From positions 11,538,001 through 11,602,000 of the forward strand of contig JAJKFL010000004.1 in assembly GCA_021186555.1 (NCBI GenBank): a DNA stretch of 64,000 nucleotides, written 5' to 3'. Under the pieces are notes generated by a model that did not search any database, was not told the DNA's origin, and was given only the letters and a program-made list of their open reading frames with translations. Source of the DNA: Reticulitermes speratus. Lineage: Eukaryota > Arthropoda > Insecta > Blattodea > Rhinotermitidae. The translations under genes and the position numbers were made by a program. Positions 1 through 10,636 of this stretch are shown here, one piece after another; the first letter of the stretch is position 1, and every line of letters starts with the position of its first letter.

Positions 1-1627
1 TCAAAATTCCGCGCGAAGGGACGATCGGGATCTGCAGCACGGGGGCTAAGCCCTGTGGTGAGTTCATACACAAGAAATTTAAATTTAATCAGGACATGCA
101 TCAGATCAAAATTTTATTAATTGCACAATGATACAGGTTGCCTGTTGTAGGTATAACTCTACACCTTAATCAACATAAACCACTGTTAATAGTTAGGTGG
201 ATCAGGGACGCAATGGGAACAGTGATAGTACCTCATTTAGAAGGACGTGACAATATACAACCTTCACCTACATTCCTGGTGGGCACTCTCTTCCCCTCTT
301 ACATGTATAACAGAGTTCTACTTGGAACAAGCAACCTGTAAATAAGAAAGGGTCCGATACTGATAAAACTCAGAACTGAAAATTCTGACAGCTTTTATGC
401 CCCCCACGAAAGTTTAATTAAATATATTTCCAATTCATGTCTATTAACTAACATTGTAATAATGCCTGTCTAGGCAGTATGAAAATTAAATGTAGGAAAA
501 AAGGAGAATCATTTCAGTTTGATCAGTCGTCATGGAATTATTATGTGCTTTTAATCATTGTCCAAAATTTATTGTTTAAACAATTTTTGGACTAAGAGTT
601 GTATTTCTTTTCTGTCCTTTGTGCAGCCTCAGGCAAAGTCCCGCAGGGTTCCAGTGGAGTAAACCACATTTCTTCTCTTGTAAGTCGTGCGTACCCCAAA
701 GCTGAATGCTGAGTGATTCCACAGACCCATTTCCCTCTATAGTTTCATGAAGATTTGAAAGCATTACCCACAAATCCAATTTGAACATGTGCGCTCTTCC
801 AATCACCTTTAGATACCCTTGTTAATGTATAGAGTACCTATATTTTCTGTGTGCACAACTTCCCAATACACTGCAAGTTTGTCCAATCACTTTCCAGGTG
901 GAAACTTTAATGATTAGTTCTTAGAGAACTGAGACATGTTAAATATTTAATACTATCAAAATATTAATTTACCAATGGGCTTTCCAGAACGAACTGTTTT
1001 ATCTGTTTAGGTAGATGTAACTGATTTGACGTATTATGCCTACATTTTCATAGAGTTAATACTGTATATATTTTATATATATTATTTAGTTTATAATTTA
1101 TCCATTTGCATTACGAAGCCAGTGAAAATTCTTAATATTATTTCAACTCAAGACTCCCACTGTAAGAACATTTTTTAAACCTGTCTTTGAAGCAAGTTTG
1201 AGGGTTTCAATTCCTGTGTTAAATACCTGTCATAACCACATGCTTACTCCTGTTTTGGACAGGTTTCTGCATAATTCCCTGGTATCCAGCTCTTGAAAAT
1301 CAAAATGCACACCTCATCATGACAGATGTGCCTATATTTGTATTTTGAGTGTTTTCAATATTCTTCTGCTGTTGACAGCACTCCACTTTGGTCAGAGCTC
1401 AATTGATTATATACCAGAAGTGAGCCAAACATATTTTAAAAGAAAAGGCTCTAGCTTGAGGTGAAAGCATTAATTACTTCCTGTACCTCAATCTTTTGTC
1501 TTGCAATTGTGTAGTCTTTGTTGTTATATTTATATGGTAAGTGAACTATGGAAGTTGATTTATAAAAACAGATTTTAATTATAAATTTAATTTGCTATAA
1601 ATGTAAATTAGAAATTTGAAGTTCTAA

Positions 1628-1845
1628 CAGAAGTGTCTTTTGGGATGTGATACTGTGTCACTGGGTGAGTACTTCCCAACGTTTCACAGGATTGTCGTGC
1701 CTTAATCTTTAAAACACAAGCAGTCCAAGAAGACTAAACTGCTTGACCCCCTGTTTGACCCTTGGAATTAAAGGCACTACGGTCCTTTAAAACATCAGGA
1801 ACCACACATCCATCAACACAGCATCACATTCCAGAAGACCTGAAT
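1628..1845. repeat. Degenerate inverted-repeat element, hammerhead family A
   Basis: Two halves face each other. The left half (about 1628-1720) read on the - strand and the right half (about 1745-1845) read on the + strand share blocks such as AAGGCAC, TCCTTT and a conserved outer end containing ACACAG and CACATTCC. Read on the - strand the left half keeps GAAACGTT followed by GGG. The CTGANGA part of the core is decayed in both halves. The same family recurs near 19.8, 26.7, 28.9, 29.5, 49.3 and 53.4 kb. I infer an old non-autonomous, probably Penelope-related element. Confidence 0.6.
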
Positions 1846-2225
1846 CCCAAGCTAAATTATATTTATGAGTGTCTGTTATCTTAAGAGATATTTCAATTAA
1901 ATTCTATGACAAATATTTAAATGTGCTAAAGACTTAATGCCACATTTCACATCAACTATTAACCTTCTTCTACTACCAATGCCACATTAAAATAATGTGT
2001 ATTTTATACTGATGAACATACAAATTGAAGAATGGAATTTCTAAATGTAGAATTTCCATTTTATGCAGAAACTTGATCCACAGTCTACCTGCTCATACAG
2101 GTGTACCTTATAGTGTTCATAATGGCATGGTGTTCGCTGTATCAGGAGATCTCTTGTGTCTGTTTACCTCACCCCGACTCCCAACTTGCTTAAATTGTGC
2201 AGTGTTTGTGTATATATACATACAT

Positions 2226-2281
2226 GGGCAGTAACATTAGTAAGAAGTTTTCATGAAGAAATCAACTTCTTATTACTGCCC
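2226..2281. other. Short DNA hairpin
   Basis: Arms 2226-2248 and 2264-2281 are complementary apart from one small insertion in the left arm. They start with GGGCAGTAA and end with TTACTGCCC, around a loop of about 15 bases. No function can be assigned; a fossil MITE end or chance are both possible. Confidence 0.45.
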
Positions 2282-3058
2282 CTTATAGTTACCTTGTTTG
2301 TTACTGTATTGTGTGGTTTTGAGTATTGAATTTCATTAGTGCAGGAAGGATATGAAAGTTTAATATGAGATAGTAGTTTAGAAACAAAGAGCATCCAAAC
2401 AGAAATAATATGTATGAAATTCTGCTTCTCATACAGAGTTTTTAATGGCTTTATGTTAAATTCAGGCTGTAATTTCTGAGGTCATTCCAAGTCACAAATG
2501 TGATGTGAACATTGGTCTTAAGGATTTATTGATATTTGAAGTTAAAGAATGATTCACATGTAACTAAGCTTGTCTATTTGAACAAGTTTGATTTGCACTA
2601 ATTGTCTAAAATGGCCATCTTTACTTTGAATTCACAGTCTGAAGCTTCTTTGAATACGTAATTGGCCTGAAGTGGTTCGGTGTGCTGTGTGTTCTGTGAG
2701 TCAGAGTCAGGAAATTTTAAAAACAAGTCTATAATACACATGTGTAACAACATTGAATCTAAATCAATAGATTACATCAAGAAAATCCTTATATATTCCA
2801 CTTTTCTTTTGATGTAATTTTATCTTTTATTCAGCTGCAACGTATGCATGTTAACCATGTTAGCTAGGCTGATACAGTCAACATAAATTCTCTGCCACTT
2901 ACTGGAACACAGTTTGGATATACACTTATAAAATGTGCCAGGTTTCTGTTTTGTCACGGCAAAATGAGAACATAGCTGTTTTATCAGCGGGTGTCCCAAC
3001 TCTCTCTTGTCAGTTGTGTTAATGTCAACTATATCAGCCCAGCTGATGTGTTAACATG

Positions 3059-3075
3059 AACATCCTGCATCTACT
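3059..3075. repeat. Target-site duplication, left copy
   Basis: The 17-base word AACATCCTGCATCTACT occurs here and again at 3727-3743, exactly bounding the retroelement fragment between them. A perfect 17-bp direct repeat flanking a 5'-truncated RNase H fragment is the expected scar of target-primed reverse transcription. Confidence 0.9.
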
Positions 3076-3726
3076 GCTATCAATCCCTAATGAGACTGGC
3101 AGAACATAACAGAGTTCAACTGATATGGGTGCCGGGACATATGGGAATTGATGGGAATGAAAAGGCTGATCAGCTAGCTTACCAAGGCTCCTCACGTCCA
3201 TTTATAGGACCTGAGCCTGCCCTGGGCATATCTACTAAGATTGCCAGGGAGGTGATCAGGGGATGGACGAATAGGAAACATACAGAATATTGTCAGTCCA
3301 TTCATGGACAAAGACAGGCTAGAGACTTTCTCAAAAGACCCTCTGCTAGAAGAGTTGGAGAACTACTCAGTTTGAACAGAAACTAGCTAAGGATACTGAC
3401 AGGGCTGTTCATAGGACACTGTCATTTAAAGGGACACTTGTTTAAACTGGGGCTAGTAGACGGTCCCAAGTGCGATAGATGCAAACAGGCATCTGAAACG
3501 GCCTTGCATGTTCTCGGCGACTGTGAGGCCTTGGCTGCAATAAGATTCAGGTATCATTTTATGAAACCAGGGGACTTTAAGTATATCTCTGTAAGCAGGT
3601 TACTGCACTTTGTTCAAAGTGCGGGGCTGCTAAACAAATGAATATAAGGGCTGCACAAAGAATCAGAAATGGTCGATGTGCATGGGACGCTTTGGTGCCC
3701 GCCCTACTTCTATTCTATTCTAATCT
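3076..3726 (+). mobile_element. 5'-truncated non-LTR retrotransposon, RNase H plus C-terminal part
   Basis: The fragment encodes the end of an ORF2 polyprotein. The 3090-3386 frame carries the RNase H signature WVPGHMGI followed by GNEKADQLA, which contains the last acidic catalytic residue. A +1-frame continuation at 3438-3641 has CxxC-like spacing (CDRCKQASETALHVLGDCE). The frame is broken near 3386 and again before 3438, so it is dead. The 3' end is a (TTCTA)n-type tail. The ends are fixed by a 17-bp target duplication (3059-3075 and 3727-3743). The composition matches the Jockey/I/R1 group of RNase H-bearing LINEs; the exact clade is not settled. The - strand element at 58180-61130 ends with the same protein type and is a relative. 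Confidence 0.9.
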
Positions 3727-3743
3727 AACATCCTGCATCTACT
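3727..3743. repeat. Target-site duplication, right copy
   Basis: Perfect repeat of 3059-3075, directly after the TTCTA-type tail of the element at 3076-3726. Confidence 0.9.
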
Positions 3744-5740
3744 TTCATGACACTGTGAGCAGCATGAGACAAATGTATGTAAGGTAGAACGAAATATTGT
3801 TCCCTTATACAATTGGTATTTGCATCAATCTGCCTTGGTGCAACCATCTTTAAGTTCGGATAGAAATGTCCAAGTCAGAATTAATATTAAATAAGGTTTT
3901 GTCAATTTTTTTCTCTCTCCCTCAGTCACAAGATTTTTTTTCTGCACAATCTGAAAAAAATGCCATACTTAAATGTTTTTTCATATCAAATTACTGAAGT
4001 TACTTGCATGTGTTAGAACACCTTTATCATCATGTTACGTAACGACATACTGTCAACACAGTAAACATTGGCTTCAGGACAGCGAACTGAGGCTGCATCA
4101 TACATAGTTATGGACTGTAGTTACAACAGCTTCTTGTTTATGGCCACACAAATCTTCACTAAGGTGTGAAATACTCCTACACTTGCTTATGAGAAAGTCA
4201 TTATTCATTCAGATGTGGTTATTGCATGAGTGGTTAACATCAGTATGTCTGTTCAAATGTGGTGGGTGAATGGTGTGAGAGGCATGGCTAACTGGCTGGC
4301 TGGCTGGATGGCTGGCTGACTGGCTAGCAGCAGGTGAGGCAGGACAGGCCACTTCAGGTAGATGCAATGATCAAGCCACACTACTACCACAAATGAAAAC
4401 TAGCCCACACCACCCACTCAGTGCACAGGTCCACTGTGGGTGCTATGTTCATCCACCAAGCTAACTGTGTCAGCATGTAATTTCAACGTTATAATACTGA
4501 TACTGTGACGTCTTGTTTGCAGCCTCACAAACCGGTGCCTAGACCGCAATTTGATGGCAGCGCCTTCCCGCCACGATTCGATCTGCATCCAGAAGGCGAT
4601 TTCTAAATCATACAAAACAACCCATGATTATAACAAAAATAAAAATTGCTACAGACGGACATGAACAAAAAGAGCCTATTTTGCGGCGCCTCAAGCAGCA
4701 TATGGTAACAGGAACAAAAAAGAAAGTATATTCTGAAGAATACAACTTAAACATTGTTATTAAACAACATTTATTTTGTAATTTATTTTATTGTCAGTAA
4801 GTGTATTTATTAATTAATAATATTCCAAGTACTGCCCTTGGTGACAGTGGTGAGCATGAAAGCGAGCCAGAGGGTTGTGAACGCCATTCTGAGACACGTA
4901 CTTGATGAACATCATGGCCCTATGCATTATTCTTCGTTCGGTCACAGGTCTCTGGCTCAACCAGAAGAGAACGTGGATGCGATGCGATCGTGGCTCACAT
5001 TGTATGCACGACTTCTTTAAATGCACCAATAAATAAGTTCATATCGTTATTGTAACTACTGTTTTTACTTGTACACTCTTCCTTACACTTGATACATCTC
5101 CTAAAACTTTTGAAGTCCATACCATTGCTATATCTATAATCTATATTTCTAGAATAGTCCCTACTTTTGACATCTCTCCTAGTATTTTACACCATTATTT
5201 TGTCATTTATGTTTCTACCTTGCCTCTGACATCAATCCTAGAAGTTATTACAATTATTGTATCTGTCACCTTTGAATGTACACTTTTCCTTATCTCCGAT
5301 CTATCCTTGATTTCAGGTCATTCTGTTGCACGAAAGACATGAAACTAACCTGGCAGCATAATCCATGGTAGAGCAAGTGTGGTTGGGTGATTAACATTCC
5401 TGCTTAGTATACAGATTTTCTTGTGATTTTCCTCAATTTCTGTTGGCAATTCCTGACATAGAACCTGAAGGTAAATTAAAAATATCTCCTCCCTAACTCT
5501 AACTTATAATCAGTCCACCATTCAGTGCTACATAAATATGGGTAACTGATCAGTGCAGTTACGAAATTAACAAATACTCAAGCCATAGTAAGGACGAAGA
5601 TTTTTTATTTCTTCACTAGGAGTATTTGGTGAATGAGTTCTTTTAGATAATTTCACTTTCCATTCACAGATTCAGCTAAAATGAATGCCTTTTTGTTTGA
5701 TAATTTATATTTGCTATACTTCCAAATATTTTGAAGTCTT
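3744..5740. other. Intergenic, no gene recognised
   Basis: No supported gene. Contains an imperfect GGCT-type microsatellite at about 4284-4328 (repeats of CTGGCTGG). Overlapping open frames on both strands at 4814-5029 have no recognisable domain and are treated as chance. Confidence 0.55.
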
Positions 5741-5744
5741 GTAA

Positions 5745-5890
5745 TATCTGGTTGCCTGGGGTTCAATTTCTGGCAGGGATGGGGATTGTTTTTACTCCTC
5801 TATCCAGACTGGCTCTGAGGTCTACCAGCATCCTATCTACACTGTACCAGAGGCTTTGTTCCCATAGGTAAAGGAGCTGAACTGGATATC
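5745..5890 (+). repeat. Degenerate tRNA-derived SINE copy
   Basis: A B-box-like GGGGTTCAATTTC is followed by TATCCAGACTGGCTCTGAGG. This matches in order and spacing the body of the intact SINEs at 48892-49192 and near 50.5 kb (ATCCAGACCGGCTCTGGGG). It ends near GTAAAGG. It is older and more decayed than those two copies, and the A-box half is not clear. Confidence 0.6.
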
Positions 5891-5999
5891 AAGTGACCTC
5901 ATGCTATTGCTGAGGTTAGGAATAACTGGAACTATACTTTGGTCTTCATGGCGCTGTTTGATTAAGGAATGGAATTATGACATTAAAGATGTAAAGTTT

Positions 6000-7225
6000 T
6001 GTATTGTATTGTATTGTATTTATTACACATTCCAGCACATCCATACAAGCCAAAAGCCATTGGATACAGAACTTATCACACAACATGAACTTGCTATAAT
6101 CGGCAAGCATCATCTAAACAATGCAAATAAATACAATAGGAAATAAAATCATGCACATAAAATTTAGTTGTTATGCATTACTTATACCTACATAACATTT
6201 ACAATACATGTATAAAACAATACAATATATTAAAATATATATACATGACAATAAGGTAAAATATGACAATGTAGTCATGACTATCCAAGGAGCTAGGCCT
6301 GGCTAAAATATTCCTCTAAGGTGTAGAAGGATTTGAAATGTAAGAAAGCACTTAGAGCCGCTCTAAATTGTTTAATATTATGGGCTAACTCTTTTATATT
6401 TGAAGGAAGATGATTAAAGAGTTTTATACCAAAATAATAAGGTCCTCTCTGATAAGTTGTTAGATTTGACTGCGGGCGGTAAAGATCGAAATTACGCCTT
6501 GTGTTAACACCATGTATCTGTGATGTATGATATAAACCCTTGTTATTCGCAATGAATGTCAATAAGGAAAATATGTATTGAGACTGCAATGGCAAAATTC
6601 TCCAAACCCTAAATGCATCCCTACAAGAATCCCTGGGTCTCAAACCACTCATAATTCTAATTATTCTCTTTTGAATTCTAAAAATTTGTATGCTGTAGGA
6701 GGAGTTGCCCCAAAAAATAATTCCATAGGTCAAAAGGGAATGGAAATAGGAGTAATATACTATTTTTAATGTCTCAATGGGCATAATGGGTTTAATCACC
6801 CTCATTAGATAACAAGCCTTGCACAATTTAGGCAAAAGTTGGAATGTGTGAGCTTTCCAAGTACATGAGCTTTCAATTACTATTCCCAGGAATTTAACAT
6901 TTGTGCTACTTAAAATAGTGTTGTTGTGATAACTAACAGAAGTTTCTTTATTAGAACTGGATTTTGCCGCAAATTGAACCATGTTTGGTTTTATTATAAT
7001 TTAAGGTTAATAGGTTTGAATTGAACCAATCATTCAGATGAGCAAATGCAATATTGACATAATTTTTGTACTGTATATTATTGTAACTACTAATGACTAG
7101 ACTTGTGTCATCTGCAAATAAAACTGATTTGACTGAATTATTAAAAATTGTAGGTAAATCATTTATATAAAAAAGAAAAAGAAGAGGACCAAGAATAGAC
7201 CTGTGGGATACTGGCAGGATTTCTA
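6000..7225 (-). mobile_element. 5'-truncated non-LTR retrotransposon, reverse transcriptase C-terminal half
   Basis: Read on the - strand, about 7225-6985 encodes a reverse-transcriptase core with ILGPLLFLFYINDLP and the catalytic FADDTS (YxDD-type motif C), then LLTLNYNKT. A frameshift near 6980 leads into a 229-codon open stretch (6982-6293) with the typical LINE C-terminal pattern: FLGIVIES, RIIRIMSGLRPRDSC, YQRGPYYFGIKLFNHLP. The 3' end at about 6000-6021 is a (GTATT)n/(AATAC)n tail. It looks like the CR1/Jockey superfamily; I cannot place it more exactly. It is a pseudogene because of the frameshift and missing 5' end. Similar 3' ends occur near 35.0 kb and 63.0 kb. Confidence 0.85.
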
Positions 7226-7285
7226 TTGCTAGAAAGGATTACACAGCATCCACATATAAACAGTCAATATATTCTTCAATAAAAG

Positions 7286-7755
7286 TATGTACAACGAGTG
7301 TGTGTAAGTGCTCTCCTTCCTCAGTGAGTCGGGAAGTGGAGAGCAGCAAGTATAAGTGCGCTCGTATGGTAGGAGCGAGAGAAGCTCGAAGACGTGGCGG
7401 GCAGAGATGTAGCCGCCACGTGGTGAAGGTTACTGTGTTGGTCGGCCAGAGACTTGATGCGCCGATAGCTCTGATCCCTTGTTGTCCGAATGACTGGCTT
7501 ACTCCCTTGCTGGTCTTACGACTGGTTACTCCTTGTTGTCTTACGACTGGCTTGCTCCGATGCTACCGACGGAATGAAGCTCGGTGTCGTTCGGCCATAT
7601 ATTTATACCACTGGCCATGGGACTAAGCTGTTCCGTGATTGGCTAGCTGACAGCACCCGCTGTGCGCCAATCCGTGGCCAGTGGGCGGAGTCGGCTGAAC
7701 GACTTTGCTGCCTGTTGTTGCGGTAAGCAGAGGTGGTACTGGAATGGTATCATGG
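7286..7755. other. GC-rich block before the assembly gap
   Basis: Base composition jumps from AT-rich to clearly GC-rich for about 450 bases. It contains three imperfect copies of a ~30-base unit around ACGACTGG at 7480-7560, a TATATTTAT box near 7600 and a CCAAT near 7669. It could be a solo LTR, a promoter-like CpG segment or part of a larger element hidden by the gap. The open frames here (7300-7626, 7490-7726) have no recognisable domain. Confidence 0.4.
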
Positions 7756-7778
7756 NNNNNNNNNNNNNNNNNNNNNNN
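7756..7778. other. Assembly gap (23 Ns)
   Basis: A run of 23 N bases. The true size of the missing sequence is unknown. The open frame spanning it (7705-7971) is an artefact of reading through N. Confidence 0.99.
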
Positions 7779-9680
7779 GGTTAATGATCTGTACTCACCA
7801 GATATTATTCAGCGGGGCATGTGGCATGTTTTACCTTCTGATTGGAATCATATTGGGTTTCAAAACCTCAGTTTCAGTACTTCCATAACTGACTACCCAC
7901 TGTGCCCTAACTGTGAGCATGCTAAACACAAGCCTGCAATCCAAACTAGATTTGCATCCCATGTTATGTAAGTTTATATGTTTATCTCATCAGTTGCTTC
8001 TTTTTCAGGTTCCATTCAACAACCATGACGTGGAATATGGAATAATTTAATTTATGGATTTTTATGTATTAATACAGTATTTTGCCATTTCTGTGATGTT
8101 TTGGTAAAAACCTTTTGGCTTTGTAATGGTCAGTATTTAGGAATACCGTATTCGATTTTTCAAATTATGAACTTCAAGAATCCACTACCATTACTTGAAG
8201 TGATTGGATAGGTTCAGGCTTCACCAGAATGACCAGGAGAAGCAGAACACAAACACTTATTGGCCTATAGAAGTATGAAAGAAAATTTTTATATTTATAA
8301 AATGAAATGTAAGTATTGCTGACATTTTTTCTGCGTCTATGTACATTTAATATGTTCATCATCATAGTTTTTCTCTGCATTTATTTTTTATGCCCACAAT
8401 GGAACTTAATTTCTGTAAAGAAGCAGGACATGTGTTAGAGTGTGTGCATACATACTTTGTGTGTGTGTGTGTGTGTGAAAGAGAGAGAGAGAGAGAGTAT
8501 AAAGTAACATTTTAATTTTTGTATTGAAATTGAAAGTTGAAAATTTTTGTATTACATATAGTTTAGACACAAGGTTTGTTCAGATCAGTGACTCAAAATG
8601 AAATTTTAAACCTCTTGTTACCATATTTATTATTAAAATTGTCTAACTTAACATATTTTGTGACTTGATTTCTGTTGTGTGAAATTCGTTGTGCCCTTTT
8701 TTTTTTTTTTGCACAAAATTGTCTTTATCAGGCTGATTATAATCTGTACCTACCATGATGCAGATGACTGCCAGATTTAAACTTTGTTAAGGATGAGCCC
8801 AGTTTTGCATGCAGCAGAGTCTTCAGCACAGGTATACAGAAGTCCAGTGAGGATGCAAAAGGCATGTGCACAACTGTGTACTCTATTCTAACAGGTGACA
8901 GTATCATATAATTGGAAGCAGAAATTGGTCATTTTTTGTGTAAATGTGTATTATGTTGTATTTACCCAAATATGAGGTGGAAGTTTGACATAATTGAGCA
9001 TATGAAAAGTTGGGTGTCGCCTTATAATCGTGTACGAAATGAAACGTGTAAACGTGTAAAACATTCATTATTGGTATTTTCCTAAAAATTGAAGGTCACT
9101 GAACAGGGCCACAGCCCCCCCCCCCCCCCTCCCAAAAAAAAAAAAAGAGAGAGAGAGGCTACGTGGAGCACTTGGACTCTGGTCATGGAGGCAGCAAGCT
9201 CCTCTGTAACATCAGTAATTTGTCAATTGATGTGCTACAATGTTGCACTCTTTGTCACAAAACTAAACTTTAGGGGGCAGTAGTCTGTAGTACTATGGTA
9301 TGTATATAGAAGCAGGTTACAGTTGTTGGGCTTTTGGGTTTATACGCTATGTGATACGTGTGTGTTCCCGCATCTCAGACGAAAGTACTGCCTCCATTGT
9401 CATGGTTACTTAATTTGGGTCGCATGGATTCTGAAGTGGTTAGGAAGAAATGAATGGGTCGGTTATATGAGAAAGGTGGAGGAAATGTGGCCAATCAGAG
9501 CTATGGGAGGATTGTTTTTACAGGATGTATTGTGTTATGTATGGTAATTGTACAAGTCCAATGCATAATAATAACTTACAATAATTACTGTACATTCGTC
9601 GGTAGAGTATTGTATTTAAAAGGAGTAACATCTAGGTACCTCAGGTAACATGACATGCAAATATATGCTTCACGTAATTT
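7779..9680. other. Intergenic, no gene recognised; microsatellites
   Basis: No gene supported. Contains a compound (GT)n(GA)n microsatellite at about 8459-8497, and a C-run plus A-run plus (GA)n stretch at about 9115-9155. The stretch 7779-7970 after the gap is open in one frame and ends at a GTAAGT-like site, but has no recognisable domain. Confidence 0.5.
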
Positions 9681-9693
9681 AATTTAATTCATA

Positions 9694-9740
9694 TTGGCCT
9701 GAAGATGGTGAACATTGCGGGCCGAAATGTCATTAATGGT
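9694..9740 (+). repeat. Hammerhead-like motif, family B (single copy)
   Basis: CTGAAGA is followed by a GG...CC stem and CCGAAATGTC. This has the CTGANGA/GAAA layout of the other copies, but no complementary helix I can be drawn, so it is probably a decayed copy. Confidence 0.4.
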
Positions 9741-10636
9741 TTTCGTATAAACAGAACGGAAGTTGTGTTAGTGGTTAGAAAAATTATTTCTGTGGAATCA
9801 GAGTAGTAGTAGTAGTCGGCTGTCTTGCCGATTGTAATATCGCCGTATCTTAGGCGTAAATGTCGATCTTGCCCTTACAATGACTGTTCAAAAAGGCCCG
9901 CGCGAGCAGAATGTCTGGATGGCAGCAGTGTGACGTAACTTGTTTCCAGGGTGACCACTACAGGGCATAGACGAATAACAGCTGGAGCGTTGTCTAGTTA
10001 CTGATCCTATAAACAAGAGCGACCGGATGAAGACAGCAGCACTGATGTGTGCAAGAAAAATGTAGCAGCGCAGGTTTACCACGTGTTAATTATGAATTGA
10101 GCCATCATGATAATTACAAAATTTCCCAGGGACAAGTGTACATACGTTCCGTGTGGACTAGATAATCTGTGGTGTGGACAGCATGACCGGAGACCGAATA
10201 CCATATTACCATACGCAAGAAGTGGTGTGTGTCTGTGAGAGAATACAGGAAGGAAAACTGAATTTGCACACTGCGAATTTATATTTGTTACCAAATTATA
10301 TTTTGTTGAAGCTAGTTGTACTCGCTCCTCTTCTCTGGTCAGGGATGGAATTTCAAAATTTATGAAGGCGCCCTGTTTGAAAACTGTGGATTTGTTTCTA
10401 ACAGAGGAGGTAGTTTTCGTTACAGCGGAGGTTTAAATGTGTAGTCTGTTTTGTCACTCTGTATTTTGTAACAGAAGTTGCTTTGTAATCACATCAACAT
10501 TCTTGAGATTTTTCACGCACTGTATTGAAATTGTTACTTTTCGGAAGAAAGTGGAAAAGGTTAAAGCAAAAAATTACATTTTATAATGTGTTAAAAGTCG
10601 CATAGAGCTTTAGTGACGTTACTTTACGTTTTCACC

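Larger units (their letters stand above)
1..3058. other. Intergenic, no gene recognised
   Basis: I see no convincing coding exon on either strand. Open frames here are short, lack domain-like composition and are not bounded by good splice sites. The stretch is AT-rich. It holds a degenerate inverted-repeat element (1628-1845) and a small hairpin (2226-2281), both listed separately. Single unrecognised exons of a gene extending to the left cannot be excluded. Confidence 0.6.

Noticed and set aside
7705..7971. 88-codon frame across the gap
   Set aside because: Reads through 23 Ns; length and frame across the gap are unknown.
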